A stretch of 40,469 bases of DNA from Bacteroidaceae bacterium (GTDB lineage Bacteria > Bacteroidota > Bacteroidia > Bacteroidales > Bacteroidaceae). The translations under genes and the position numbers were made by a program. Shown here one piece after another: positions 27,382 to 35,423 of this stretch (position 1 is the first letter of the stretch; each line of letters opens with the position of its first letter). Where the stretch lies: contig JAFQEZ010000078.1 of NCBI GenBank assembly GCA_017398805.1, positions 1 to 40,469 of the forward strand, read 5' to 3'. The notes below the pieces were generated by a model. That model was not told the DNA's origin, made no database searches, and worked only from the letters and a program-made list of their open reading frames with translations.

Positions 27382-28386
27382 ATGAGCGAATATAAGGCAC
27401 AAGATTATAAGTTCGGACAGCCACGTTGGTGTCCGGGGTGCGGCGACCACTCATTCCTGGGTGCGCTTCACAAGGCAATGGGAGAACTGGGCGTTGCTCC
27501 TCACAACATTGCAGTGATTTCCGGTATCGGTTGCTCTTCACGTCTGCCCTACTACATGAATACATACGGTTTCCACACCATACACGGCCGTTCTGCAGCC
27601 ATTGCTACAGGTGCAAAGGTTGCAAACCCCGATCTTACAGTATGGCAGGTATCGGGTGACGGCGACGGCCTTGCCATCGGCGGTAACCACTTCATACATG
27701 CAGTACGCCGTAACATCGACCTTAACATGATTCTGCTCAACAACCGCATATATGGCCTTACCAAGGGCCAGTACTCACCGACATCGGTGCGCGGATTCGT
27801 GAGCAAGTCATCACCCTACGGTACAGTCGAAGACCCGTTCCGTCCTGCCGAGCTATGCTTTGGAGCACGCGGTAACTTCTTCGCACGCTGCGTGGCAACA
27901 GACATGGCAGCAGCTGTAGAGTGTCTGAAAGCAGCCGCAAAACACAAAGGAGCATCGGTAACCGAGGTCCTTCAGAACTGCGTTATCTTCAATAACGGTA
28001 CACACGAGAGTGTATACACAAAGGAGGGACGTGCAAAGAATGCCATATACCTTGAGCATGGCAAGCCGATGATTTTCGGCGAGAACCGCGAATTCGGGCT
28101 CATGCAGGAGGGATTCGGCCTTAAGGTCGTGAAGATTGGAGAGAACGGAGTAACCGAGAATGACATTCTTGTTCATGATGCACACTGCAAAGACACCACC
28201 CTGCATTTGAAGCTCGCCCTCATGGAAGGTCCTGATTTCCCCATTGCGCTCGGTGTAATACGAGATGTTGAGGCTATCACCTACAACGAGGCTGTACATG
28301 CCCAGGTTGAGGAGGTCAAGAGTGCAAAGAAATACCATAACTTCAACGAACTGCTCGAAACCAACGAAATTTGGGAGATAAAATAA
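27382..28386 (+). CDS. korB: 2-oxoacid:ferredoxin oxidoreductase, beta subunit (TPP-binding)
   Basis: A 334-residue catalytic subunit. An N-terminal WCPGCGD (Cys17, Cys20) is followed by GIGCSSRLPYY, HTIHGRSAAIATGAK and the thiamine diphosphate/Mg2+ motif GDGDGLAIGGNH starting near residue 92. A continuation NNRIYGLTKGQYSPTS is diagnostic for the family. The enzyme carries iron-sulfur and TPP cofactors and passes electrons to ferredoxin. Encoded 3 bases after korA. No separate gamma or delta ferredoxin-like subunit is encoded nearby, as is usual for this two-subunit form. Confidence 0.94.
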   Translation: MSEYKAQDYKFGQPRWCPGCGDHSFLGALHKAMGELGVAPHNIAVISGIGCSSRLPYYMNTYGFHTIHGRSAAIATGAKVANPDLTVWQVSGDGDGLAIGGNHFIHAVRRNIDLNMILLNNRIYGLTKGQYSPTSVRGFVSKSSPYGTVEDPFRPAELCFGARGNFFARCVATDMAAAVECLKAAAKHKGASVTEVLQNCVIFNNGTHESVYTKEGRAKNAIYLEHGKPMIFGENREFGLMQEGFGLKVVKIGENGVTENDILVHDAHCKDTTLHLKLALMEGPDFPIALGVIRDVEAITYNEAVHAQVEEVKSAKKYHNFNELLETNEIWEIK

Positions 28387-28420
28387 GACTTTATCTCATA
28401 ACACATAGAATAACAACAAG

Positions 28421-29476
28421 ATGATCATGAACAGAAGGATTTCAATTCTGATTATCGCCTCTCTATATCTGTTTGCAGGCACAGCGCTTGCAAACAGATA
28501 TAATAATGAAGATGGGGATGAAACAGACTATTTCAATGCAGGTGTAGAGATAGAATCTTTATGGAATTTAACAGGAGATGATTTCGCAGTTTATAAAGCT
28601 GCTGAAGCATATTATGAAGAGGTTGCCGGTCATGGGTTCTTATCGAACCATGGACATTACCCCATTCCTGAACCGGACAATTTGGTAGAATACTTTGCAA
28701 AGGTACCGGACGAGATAATTGCAGTTGAAGGCTGGCATTATGACTATGAAGACTTTGAAACCAGAGACAAGTACATTAAAGATTTCCAGGATGCCATCAA
28801 AGAGTTACAGTTATACTCCGAAGGCAAACTTCAAACATTTCCAAAAGAGAGGATTTATGAAGCATTCTTTACAGTTTACCACACTGCTTCAATGTTAGAG
28901 AGTGAGGGTGGCACACCAGCAACTTGGCGTCTTCTATGCTTCAGGCTCATGGAACAGATAGTAAGGTTATGCCCTGACATAAGGATGTTGACAGATATGG
29001 TAACCGATGACGGTAGGGCCGCAATAATCGACTTGAAAAAAGAAACAGAAGAAAACCATCCAGGTCATTACCAACCTCAATTCAATTTTATTGTGACAAC
29101 CAATGAAAATGGTGAAAAGATTCTACATACAGGATCAGAGAACCGTATATACAGATTCACAAACAAGAAAGGTGAGAGTTATTACTTGGCATCAAGCCAT
29201 GGGAAATACATCTCCAGCAATAACGACACTTATTTATCATGTTCCATCAGTAATGGCAATTATTTCTTTGAGATAGACGGGGAAGATGTTTTCCGCAAAT
29301 GGTATCATGGGGTTGAAGGTCATGATTATCATTATAGATTATGCGAACATATCGTGTTCAATCCCAAAGAGATCAGTTGGACAAAATGTACACAGAACGG
29401 AGACCTTTATCATCAGATAGAGGGAACCGAGAAATTATATCTTGACATAGAAGAAATCAGATTCTACACAAAATAA
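28421..29476 (+). CDS. Secreted protein of unknown function, AT-rich
   Basis: A 351-residue protein I do not recognise. The N-terminus is a signal peptide (MNRRISILIIASLYLFAGTALA, cleavage near residue 25); the start may be the first ATG at 28421 or the second at 28427. The mature chain is acidic and rich in Tyr, His and Glu. The first 200 residues are mainly helical with a W-H-Y-D-Y-E-D-F-E run near 106. After about 215 the chain is beta-rich (SENRIYRFTNKKGESYYLASSHGKYIS). Cysteines are few. Base use is visibly more A/T-rich than in the flanking korAB and SusC genes, which suggests different ancestry. It follows korB by 34 bases without a terminator and ends before a large palindrome. Confidence 0.7.
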   Translation: MIMNRRISILIIASLYLFAGTALANRYNNEDGDETDYFNAGVEIESLWNLTGDDFAVYKAAEAYYEEVAGHGFLSNHGHYPIPEPDNLVEYFAKVPDEIIAVEGWHYDYEDFETRDKYIKDFQDAIKELQLYSEGKLQTFPKERIYEAFFTVYHTASMLESEGGTPATWRLLCFRLMEQIVRLCPDIRMLTDMVTDDGRAAIIDLKKETEENHPGHYQPQFNFIVTTNENGEKILHTGSENRIYRFTNKKGESYYLASSHGKYISSNNDTYLSCSISNGNYFFEIDGEDVFRKWYHGVEGHDYHYRLCEHIVFNPKEISWTKCTQNGDLYHQIEGTEKLYLDIEEIRFYTK

Positions 29477-29488
29477 CTGCAAATATCT

Positions 29489-29534
29489 CATGCAGCGAAG
29501 GGAGTGCGTCATGACGCACTCCCTTCGCTGCATG
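29489..29534. terminator. 46-bp perfect palindrome
   Basis: Two 23-base arms are exact reverse complements with no loop (centre GTCA|TGAC). The arms are GC-rich (CAGCGAAGGGAGTGCGTCA), and no T run follows on the plus strand. It lies 13 bases after the stop of the unknown gene and would make a very stable RNA hairpin. Termination or transcript protection is likely; a mobile repetitive element is the alternative. Confidence 0.6.
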
Positions 29535-29646
29535 CTAGTGGATGGAACTATAAAACAATGCTATAATTCCTGAAAATATTTTCTTATTAGGAAGAATACG
29601 ATTTTAAACAGTTCCTAAAAATATTATACAAAAAACCGCAAAAATG

Positions 29647-29677
29647 TTTCAACAAATAAAATATTTGACTACTTTTG
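29647..29677 (+). promoter_or_regulatory. Promoter of the SusC/SusD operon
   Basis: TTTC (29647-29650), a 19-base spacer and TACTTTTG (29670-29677) fit TTTG-N19-TAnnTTTG with one mismatch. The predicted transcript start is near 29683, giving an unusually long leader for this locus. Confidence 0.55.
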
Positions 29678-29760
29678 AAATTGACAAAAACCACTCTACA
29701 GCATTCTTAGAATCATTTTTCTACAGAGAATAAAATAAAACTTATAAAACTTTAACCACC

Positions 29761-29793
29761 GGGAACATTCGCTTGCAAAAAGCGAGCATTCCC
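29761..29793 (+). promoter_or_regulatory. Leader hairpin just upstream of the SusC start
   Basis: The RNA can pair GGGAA with TTCCC and TCGCT with AGCGA around the loop TGCAAAA, with a small internal mismatch between the two stems. It ends 17 bases before the ATG and could affect translation or early termination. No T run follows it, so it is not a classical terminator. Confidence 0.4.
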
Positions 29794-29810
29794 GACCTAA
29801 ACAAAACAAT

Positions 29811-32800
29811 ATGAAACTACTAAAAAAGGTTGGAAGGTCACTGCTTGCAGTAGCCATTCTGGGAATTCCACTTTCCCTCATGCCCACAGAGTCATGGGCA
29901 AGCACATCCACAATGTCGTCAACTCAAGATGATGGCACAGTAAAAGGTAAGGTAACCGACGAGAAAGGCGAGGAACTTATCGGTGCTGTGGTATCCGTTG
30001 AGGGCACCAATATCGCAGCCTTTACAGAGGTTGACGGTTCGTTCGTCCTTAAAGGTGTAACCAAAGGAGCCAGTATCAAGGTTGAATATATCGGTTACGA
30101 ACCGATTATCAAAGTCTGGAACGGAGGTCCGCTCAACTTCGAGATGTCAGATGGTGGCACACAGCTTGAAGCTGTTGTCGTTACAGCCATGGGTATCATG
30201 CGTAAGGAAAAATCACTTACTTATGCGACCCAGATGATTAAGGCTGACGAGCTTTTCAAGGCTCCGGACGCAAACCTCGTCAACTCGCTCGAGGGTAAGG
30301 TTTCAGGTATCACCATCACCCCAAGTGCCGGTGGTGCCGGTGGTGCATCCAAGATTACACTCCGCGGTAACAAGTCGGTCATGGGTGACAATGCACCGCT
30401 CATCGTAATTGACGGTATCCCAATGACTAACAGCATACGTGGTCAGGCAGGAGTTGACGCGTTAAAGAACGAGACATCAATTTCCGAGGGTGCCGACCCG
30501 TTGTCAATGATTAACCCTGATGACATCGAGTCCATGAACGTGCTTAAGGGTGCGAATGCGGCTGCCCTTTATGGTTCACGTGCAGCCAACGGTGTCATCA
30601 TGATTACCACGAAGAAGGGTAAAGAGGGTAAAATGGAAGTTACTTTCAACTCCAGCACAACCCTTGAGACCCCTATGCTCACTCCCGAAATACAGAATAT
30701 GTACGGAGGTGCGAAATATGGCAAGAAGAGCGGTAATTTCCTGAGAATGTCTGTCGGAAGCTGGGGTAACCGCCTTCCTGGTGGAGGTTCAAATGTCATT
30801 GAGGTTGCCAATGAAGAGAAGTATTATGAGAAAGGAGTACGCAACCTCTATCTTCGCGGTACAGCAAAGGATGATATCGCAGACTTCTACAGTACAGGTT
30901 TCACAACCAACAACTCACTGGCAGTATCAGGCGGTACTGAGAAGATACAGACCTATGTATCTTACTCGAACTCACACTCACAGGGTATGATCGAGACCAA
31001 CAAGTACAACCGTAACACATTCGCATTCCGCCAGACTTACAAACTTTGGGATCGTATCACTCTCAATGTCAATGTAAACTACATGCAGACCAAGAGCAAA
31101 AACCGTATAGGCGGTGGACGTATCTTCAACCCGATCTATGACATATATACCGCAAGCCGCGATATTGACATGGATTACTACAAGAAGAACTACGAAATTG
31201 CCGACGGCGAATGGAAGTCTTCGAACAGCACCGACTCATACTGGTCACTTGATCCGAATGGCGAATATGTTCATAATACAGGTACATATGCTCTGCTCAA
31301 TGGACCTATGCAGAACTGGGCGCAGCAGGCTACCAAGACTAACAACCCCTATTGGTTGCTGAACAAGAACTTCTCTGAATCAAGAGAAGACCGTTTCTTT
31401 GCAAGTTTCCAGGCCAACTACGAGATCATTAAGGGTCTGAATCTTCAGGCACGAGTATCGCTTGACCACAGCAAGTACAATGATGAAGGCGGACGCTACG
31501 CAACAACAATGTCTGTAGAGAACATGGAACGTTATGGTGTATATTGGTTGAACAATAACCGTACAAATGAAATCTACACCGATTATTTGATCTCATACAA
31601 CACACAGTTCACCGATGATTGGTCATTCTCTGCTACTGCAGGATACGTTGGACATACAACCAAGGGTGTCAACCAGAACTACTATGATGGCGCAACAACA
31701 ATCGTTCCCGGACGCGTAAACAACATGGTCACAGCAATTCCTACAGCTGTAAACATCTTCTACCCACAGGGAACAATCGAAGGCAAGACAAACTCCAAAT
31801 CAAAGAGCAGCAATTGGGACCAGGCTGCACTTGCTACAGCACAGGTCGGTTGGCAGGACAAGGTATTCGTAGACGTATCATACCGTCAGGACTGGTACCG
31901 CCCATTCCGCCAGTTCGCGCACCTCGGTACAGATGAGAGCTACGGCTACTTCGGTTTCGGTGCCAATGCCGTACTGAGCGACATCATCAAGTTGCCAGAT
32001 TGGTTTACATATGCAAAATATCGTTTGAGCTACTCTGAGGTAGGTAACTCAATACCTAACGCTGTGTTCAACTCAACATTCATGAACCTTGTTACAGGTG
32101 CCATTGCGACCAATGGTTACGCATCATTCCGCCCTGTACCAGAGACAACCAAATCTTTCGAGACCGGTCTTGAAATGCAGTTCTTTAATGATTGCCTTAA
32201 CCTTGACCTGACCTATTATAACTCTGCAATGCACAACTCATACCTTACAGCGTCGCTTCTCAGCGGTAAGACTCTGCCGGTAAACTCAGGAATCATCCGC
32301 AACCAGGGTATCGAGCTTACAGCAGGCTACGACTGGAAGATGAGCCGCAACTGGCGTTGGAAGACTTCGGTTAACTTCTCATACAACTTCAACGACATTG
32401 AAGAAATCTACAACGACCCCAAGACCGGTGAAAGTGCAATCCTCACCAGCGAGATTGGAGAAAGTTCCGTTCAGATACGCTACGAGAAGGGTGGCAAGTA
32501 TGGCGACATGTACATCAAGGATTTCATCCGCCACACAGAAGATGTTTATGACGATGCCGGTAACCTTATCAACAAGAAGGGCGATATCAAGCTCACTTAC
32601 TCTGGAGCTGTACAGGAAAGCCAGACATTCAACAAGTACATCGGCAACATGAGTTCCGATTGCCAGTTGTCATGGTCAAACACTTTCACATACAAGGACT
32701 TCTCACTCTACTTCCTCATCAATGGACGTATCGGTGGCAAGGTCGTATCCCTTACAGAGCGTTATCTTGACCGTCTGGGTAACTCAAAGCGCACAGGAGA

Positions 32801-33224
32801 TGCCCGCAACTTTGCTGAGAACTGGGTTAACCCCGAGACTGGCAAACAGGGCTTGTACCTTAAGAACGGCAAGATTACATCAAAAGAGGACGGCGGTTCA
32901 GTACATGCGATGTTCATCAATGACGGACGTGACGTTGTTGCGGTGCAGAAGTACTATGAGAACGCTTCAATGGAAGACTACGTATACGATGCTACAAACT
33001 TCCGTCTGCGCGAACTCTCATTCGGTTACACATTCCGCGACCTCTTCGGTGAAAACAAGAACTTGAGTCTCTCATTGGTATGCCGCAACCTTTTCTTCCT
33101 TTATAAGGATTCACCGGTTGACCCGGACATCTCATTGGCAACAGGAAACGGTGCCGGTGCATTCGACCTGTTCAACATGCCATCGGCACGTTCGTTCGGT
33201 CTCAATATCAAGGTTAACCTTTAA
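29811..33224 (+). CDS. SusC-family TonB-dependent outer-membrane transporter
   Basis: An 1137-residue outer-membrane importer. After a signal peptide (MKLLKKVGRSLLAVAILG..., cleavage near residue 30) comes a carboxypeptidase-regulatory-like domain (about 43-120, GKVTDEKGEELIGAVVSVEGT). The SusC signature region leads into the plug (VVVTAMGIMRKEKSLTYA; PLIVIDGIPM; NVLKGANAAALYGSRAANG, to about residue 265), and a 22-strand-type barrel of about 870 residues follows. With its SusD lipoprotein it imports oligosaccharides across the outer membrane using TonB energy. The downstream enzyme gene suggests N-glycan fragments as cargo. Complete; SusD starts 45 bases later. Confidence 0.96.
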   Translation: MKLLKKVGRSLLAVAILGIPLSLMPTESWASTSTMSSTQDDGTVKGKVTDEKGEELIGAVVSVEGTNIAAFTEVDGSFVLKGVTKGASIKVEYIGYEPIIKVWNGGPLNFEMSDGGTQLEAVVVTAMGIMRKEKSLTYATQMIKADELFKAPDANLVNSLEGKVSGITITPSAGGAGGASKITLRGNKSVMGDNAPLIVIDGIPMTNSIRGQAGVDALKNETSISEGADPLSMINPDDIESMNVLKGANAAALYGSRAANGVIMITTKKGKEGKMEVTFNSSTTLETPMLTPEIQNMYGGAKYGKKSGNFLRMSVGSWGNRLPGGGSNVIEVANEEKYYEKGVRNLYLRGTAKDDIADFYSTGFTTNNSLAVSGGTEKIQTYVSYSNSHSQGMIETNKYNRNTFAFRQTYKLWDRITLNVNVNYMQTKSKNRIGGGRIFNPIYDIYTASRDIDMDYYKKNYEIADGEWKSSNSTDSYWSLDPNGEYVHNTGTYALLNGPMQNWAQQATKTNNPYWLLNKNFSESREDRFFASFQANYEIIKGLNLQARVSLDHSKYNDEGGRYATTMSVENMERYGVYWLNNNRTNEIYTDYLISYNTQFTDDWSFSATAGYVGHTTKGVNQNYYDGATTIVPGRVNNMVTAIPTAVNIFYPQGTIEGKTNSKSKSSNWDQAALATAQVGWQDKVFVDVSYRQDWYRPFRQFAHLGTDESYGYFGFGANAVLSDIIKLPDWFTYAKYRLSYSEVGNSIPNAVFNSTFMNLVTGAIATNGYASFRPVPETTKSFETGLEMQFFNDCLNLDLTYYNSAMHNSYLTASLLSGKTLPVNSGIIRNQGIELTAGYDWKMSRNWRWKTSVNFSYNFNDIEEIYNDPKTGESAILTSEIGESSVQIRYEKGGKYGDMYIKDFIRHTEDVYDDAGNLINKKGDIKLTYSGAVQESQTFNKYIGNMSSDCQLSWSNTFTYKDFSLYFLINGRIGGKVVSLTERYLDRLGNSKRTGDARNFAENWVNPETGKQGLYLKNGKITSKEDGGSVHAMFINDGRDVVAVQKYYENASMEDYVYDATNFRLRELSFGYTFRDLFGENKNLSLSLVCRNLFFLYKDSPVDPDISLATGNGAGAFDLFNMPSARSFGLNIKVNL

Positions 33225-33269
33225 ACCGATAAGGCAAACATCCATTTAATAACAGAAAAAGAAATCATT

Positions 33270-35126
33270 ATGAAAAAGAAATATTTAGTACTTGCAGGCT
33301 CAATGTTATTTGCTTCGGCAACAATGCAGTCATGCCTTGACTATGATGATCCGGGTGATGAGCTCGGCTTGGGCGACATTATTCTGGAAGATGACAAGCC
33401 CGATACACCGGAGGACAGCATAAGCACACCGGACAACTTTGACGAACTCGTAAAGAGGTATTCCGCTGTCGACACCCTCGACTATACCCGCGAGGTTACA
33501 ATGGAGGAGGTAGCAGATGCCATCGGCAAACTGCAGATTCAGTTCAGCCAGGCTCAGGGAGGACGTTATTGCCTTCGTGGAGGCAAGGAGGCGGCATACC
33601 CCGGTGCACACGCTTATCAGCGCCAGTATAGCCTCGGCCCCGACACCTACGCCCAGTATTTTACCGTGCCTCACCGTGACTTCATGTATGGAACTTTAAC
33701 GTCGACATATGACATATCGGCCGACTTCAACGGTGGACCGTTAGGTGCATATACAATGGCAAAGAACACATTCATGCCACTGCTCAATAACCCGGCAATC
33801 AATGTAATTCCCGAGATTAAGGCAGTAAACCTCCTGTTCTATTGCCTCTCGGCACAGGAGCAGGTAGACCTTGCAGGCCCTTTCACCTATTTCGAGGACA
33901 AGAGAAATCTTGAGGACCCACGCGTATACAACAACGTGAAGAGCATCTACTACAACATTGTAGAGAACCTCGACGACATAGTTGCATGCCTCAAGAACTA
34001 CGAGAACCGCGAACCATGGTACAAAGATATGATTTCAGGAGTGCTGGCCCAGTACCATGACACAAACCGTAAGTTCTTCTTTGAGGGAGACATGTCTTTC
34101 GACACATATATCAAGCTGGCCAATTCATTGAAACTCCGTATGGCAATGCACATTGTAAAGGTTGAGCCACAGACCGCTAAGAAATGGGCTGAAGAAGCTG
34201 TTGAAAGCGGCGTTATTGAGAGCGCTGATGACCAGCAGGGTATCTTCCCGATATTCCTCGGTTTCGGTCATCCACTGGTTGACATCTGCAACAGCTGGGG
34301 CGACCTTGTACTCTCGGCATCATTCGAGAGCCTTCTCATGAGCCTTGGACACCCCTACGCTGACTACATCTTCGCAAAGAACAGCAACGACATCATCAAC
34401 GAAGATGAAGAAGAGGTACTCCCTGCAAACACCAGAATCTGTGGTCTGTTGGGCGGCACACTCGTAGGCACAGGACAGGACTACTCTGTAAACCAGCTCC
34501 AGGCATTCTCAAAGTTGAATACAGAGACATTCTCACAGGCACTCGCCCCACTCTACTTCATAAAGTGGGCCGAGGTTGACTTCTTGCGTGCCGAAGGCGC
34601 ATTGCGCGGTTGGAACATGGGTGGCGATGCGCAGTTCTTCTATGAGCGCGGTATCCGCAACGGTTACATGGAAGACCCGATGTTTGCCGACCAGTTCCCA
34701 TACAAGCAGAACATTGAGGAGTATATTGAACGCGAAGATCCCAACGAATACTTCTGCATAGACCCAACAGGCGAAAACGGCACAATGGAGAGTGTAACCA
34801 AGATTGGCGTAAAATGGAACAATGATGACAGCAATGAGACAAAACTCGAAAAAATAATCACCCAGAAGTACATCGCGCTTTTCCCACTTTCCACAGAGGC
34901 ATGGACAGAGATGCGTCGTACAGGTTATCCTAAGGTATTCTCTATCCTGAATCCGGACGATGGCGACGGTTCTATAGCACCGGGCGAGATGATACGCCGT
35001 ATACCTTGGGTTCCGACCGATCCACGTGTACAAGACATTGTCACCAACTACGCACTGCCTACATTGGGCGGTCCCGACGCGCAGGCTACACGCCTATGGT
35101 GGGATGTTGACGCTCCTAACTTCTAA
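33270..35126 (+). CDS. SusD/RagB-family glycan-binding lipoprotein
   Basis: A 618-residue surface lipoprotein that caps the SusC transporter and binds its glycan cargo. The signal sequence ends in a lipobox MQSC (Cys22), followed by an acidic linker (DYDDPGDELGLGD...). The helical SusD fold is indicated by ANSLKLRMAMHIVK (about residue 285), the TPR-like segments and the C-terminal sections YIALFPLSTEAWTEMRRTGYPK and IPWVPTDPR. This variant resembles the SusD-like group with the F-E-x-L-L-M-S-L-G-H region rather than classical SusD from starch loci. It has 45 bases to SusC upstream and a strong terminator downstream. Confidence 0.92.
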   Translation: MKKKYLVLAGSMLFASATMQSCLDYDDPGDELGLGDIILEDDKPDTPEDSISTPDNFDELVKRYSAVDTLDYTREVTMEEVADAIGKLQIQFSQAQGGRYCLRGGKEAAYPGAHAYQRQYSLGPDTYAQYFTVPHRDFMYGTLTSTYDISADFNGGPLGAYTMAKNTFMPLLNNPAINVIPEIKAVNLLFYCLSAQEQVDLAGPFTYFEDKRNLEDPRVYNNVKSIYYNIVENLDDIVACLKNYENREPWYKDMISGVLAQYHDTNRKFFFEGDMSFDTYIKLANSLKLRMAMHIVKVEPQTAKKWAEEAVESGVIESADDQQGIFPIFLGFGHPLVDICNSWGDLVLSASFESLLMSLGHPYADYIFAKNSNDIINEDEEEVLPANTRICGLLGGTLVGTGQDYSVNQLQAFSKLNTETFSQALAPLYFIKWAEVDFLRAEGALRGWNMGGDAQFFYERGIRNGYMEDPMFADQFPYKQNIEEYIEREDPNEYFCIDPTGENGTMESVTKIGVKWNNDDSNETKLEKIITQKYIALFPLSTEAWTEMRRTGYPKVFSILNPDDGDGSIAPGEMIRRIPWVPTDPRVQDIVTNYALPTLGGPDAQATRLWWDVDAPNF

Positions 35127-35138
35127 CCAGAGCATTAC

Positions 35139-35180
35139 AAAAAGAGCAGGTTCATGATGTGAAGTGAACCTGCTCTTTTT
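35139..35180 (+). terminator. Terminator after SusD
   Basis: The 16-base arm AAAAAGAGCAGGTTCA is repeated inversely after a 10-base loop and ends in TTTTT. It sits 12 bases past the SusD stop and separates the SusCD transcript from the enzyme gene. Confidence 0.85.
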
Positions 35181-35259
35181 ATCAATAAACGGGAAATACC
35201 TCTTTTCATAAAAAAGACTAAAAAGTATTTCTGCGGAGCTATCTTTACTTGATAAATAT

Positions 35260-35289
35260 ATTGATATTTAAAATAAATTACTACATTTG
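35260..35289 (+). promoter_or_regulatory. Promoter of the GH85-like gene
   Basis: ATTG (35260-35263), an 18-base spacer and TACATTTG (35282-35289). The -7 box is a full match to TAnnTTTG; the -33 box is weak and the spacer one base short. The predicted leader is about 130 bases. It implies that the enzyme has its own transcript. Confidence 0.5.
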
Positions 35290-35423
35290 CTTTGTATGCA
35301 AGCACCAAATATGCACAAAAAATGACATTTTGCAAGCAACACAAAGACTTTTGCGACAATATGTTTGAAAAAATATATTTATAGAAAAATACATTCATTA
35401 ACTAACCAAAAAATTCTGTATTT

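Larger units (their letters stand above)
29477..29810. other. Intergenic region before the SusC gene
   Basis: 334 bases with no gene. It holds, in order, the 46-bp palindrome, an AT-rich stretch, a promoter, and a leader of about 125 bases with a hairpin just before the SusC start. No anti-sigma/sigma pair, hybrid two-component sensor or other regulator gene is encoded here. Confidence 0.7.

Noticed and set aside
27382-28386. Acetolactate synthase or transketolase as an alternative for the TPP-binding gene
   Set aside because: The CPGCGD start, GDGD..IGGNH motif and the adjoining gamma-alpha partner are specific to 2-oxoacid:ferredoxin oxidoreductases.
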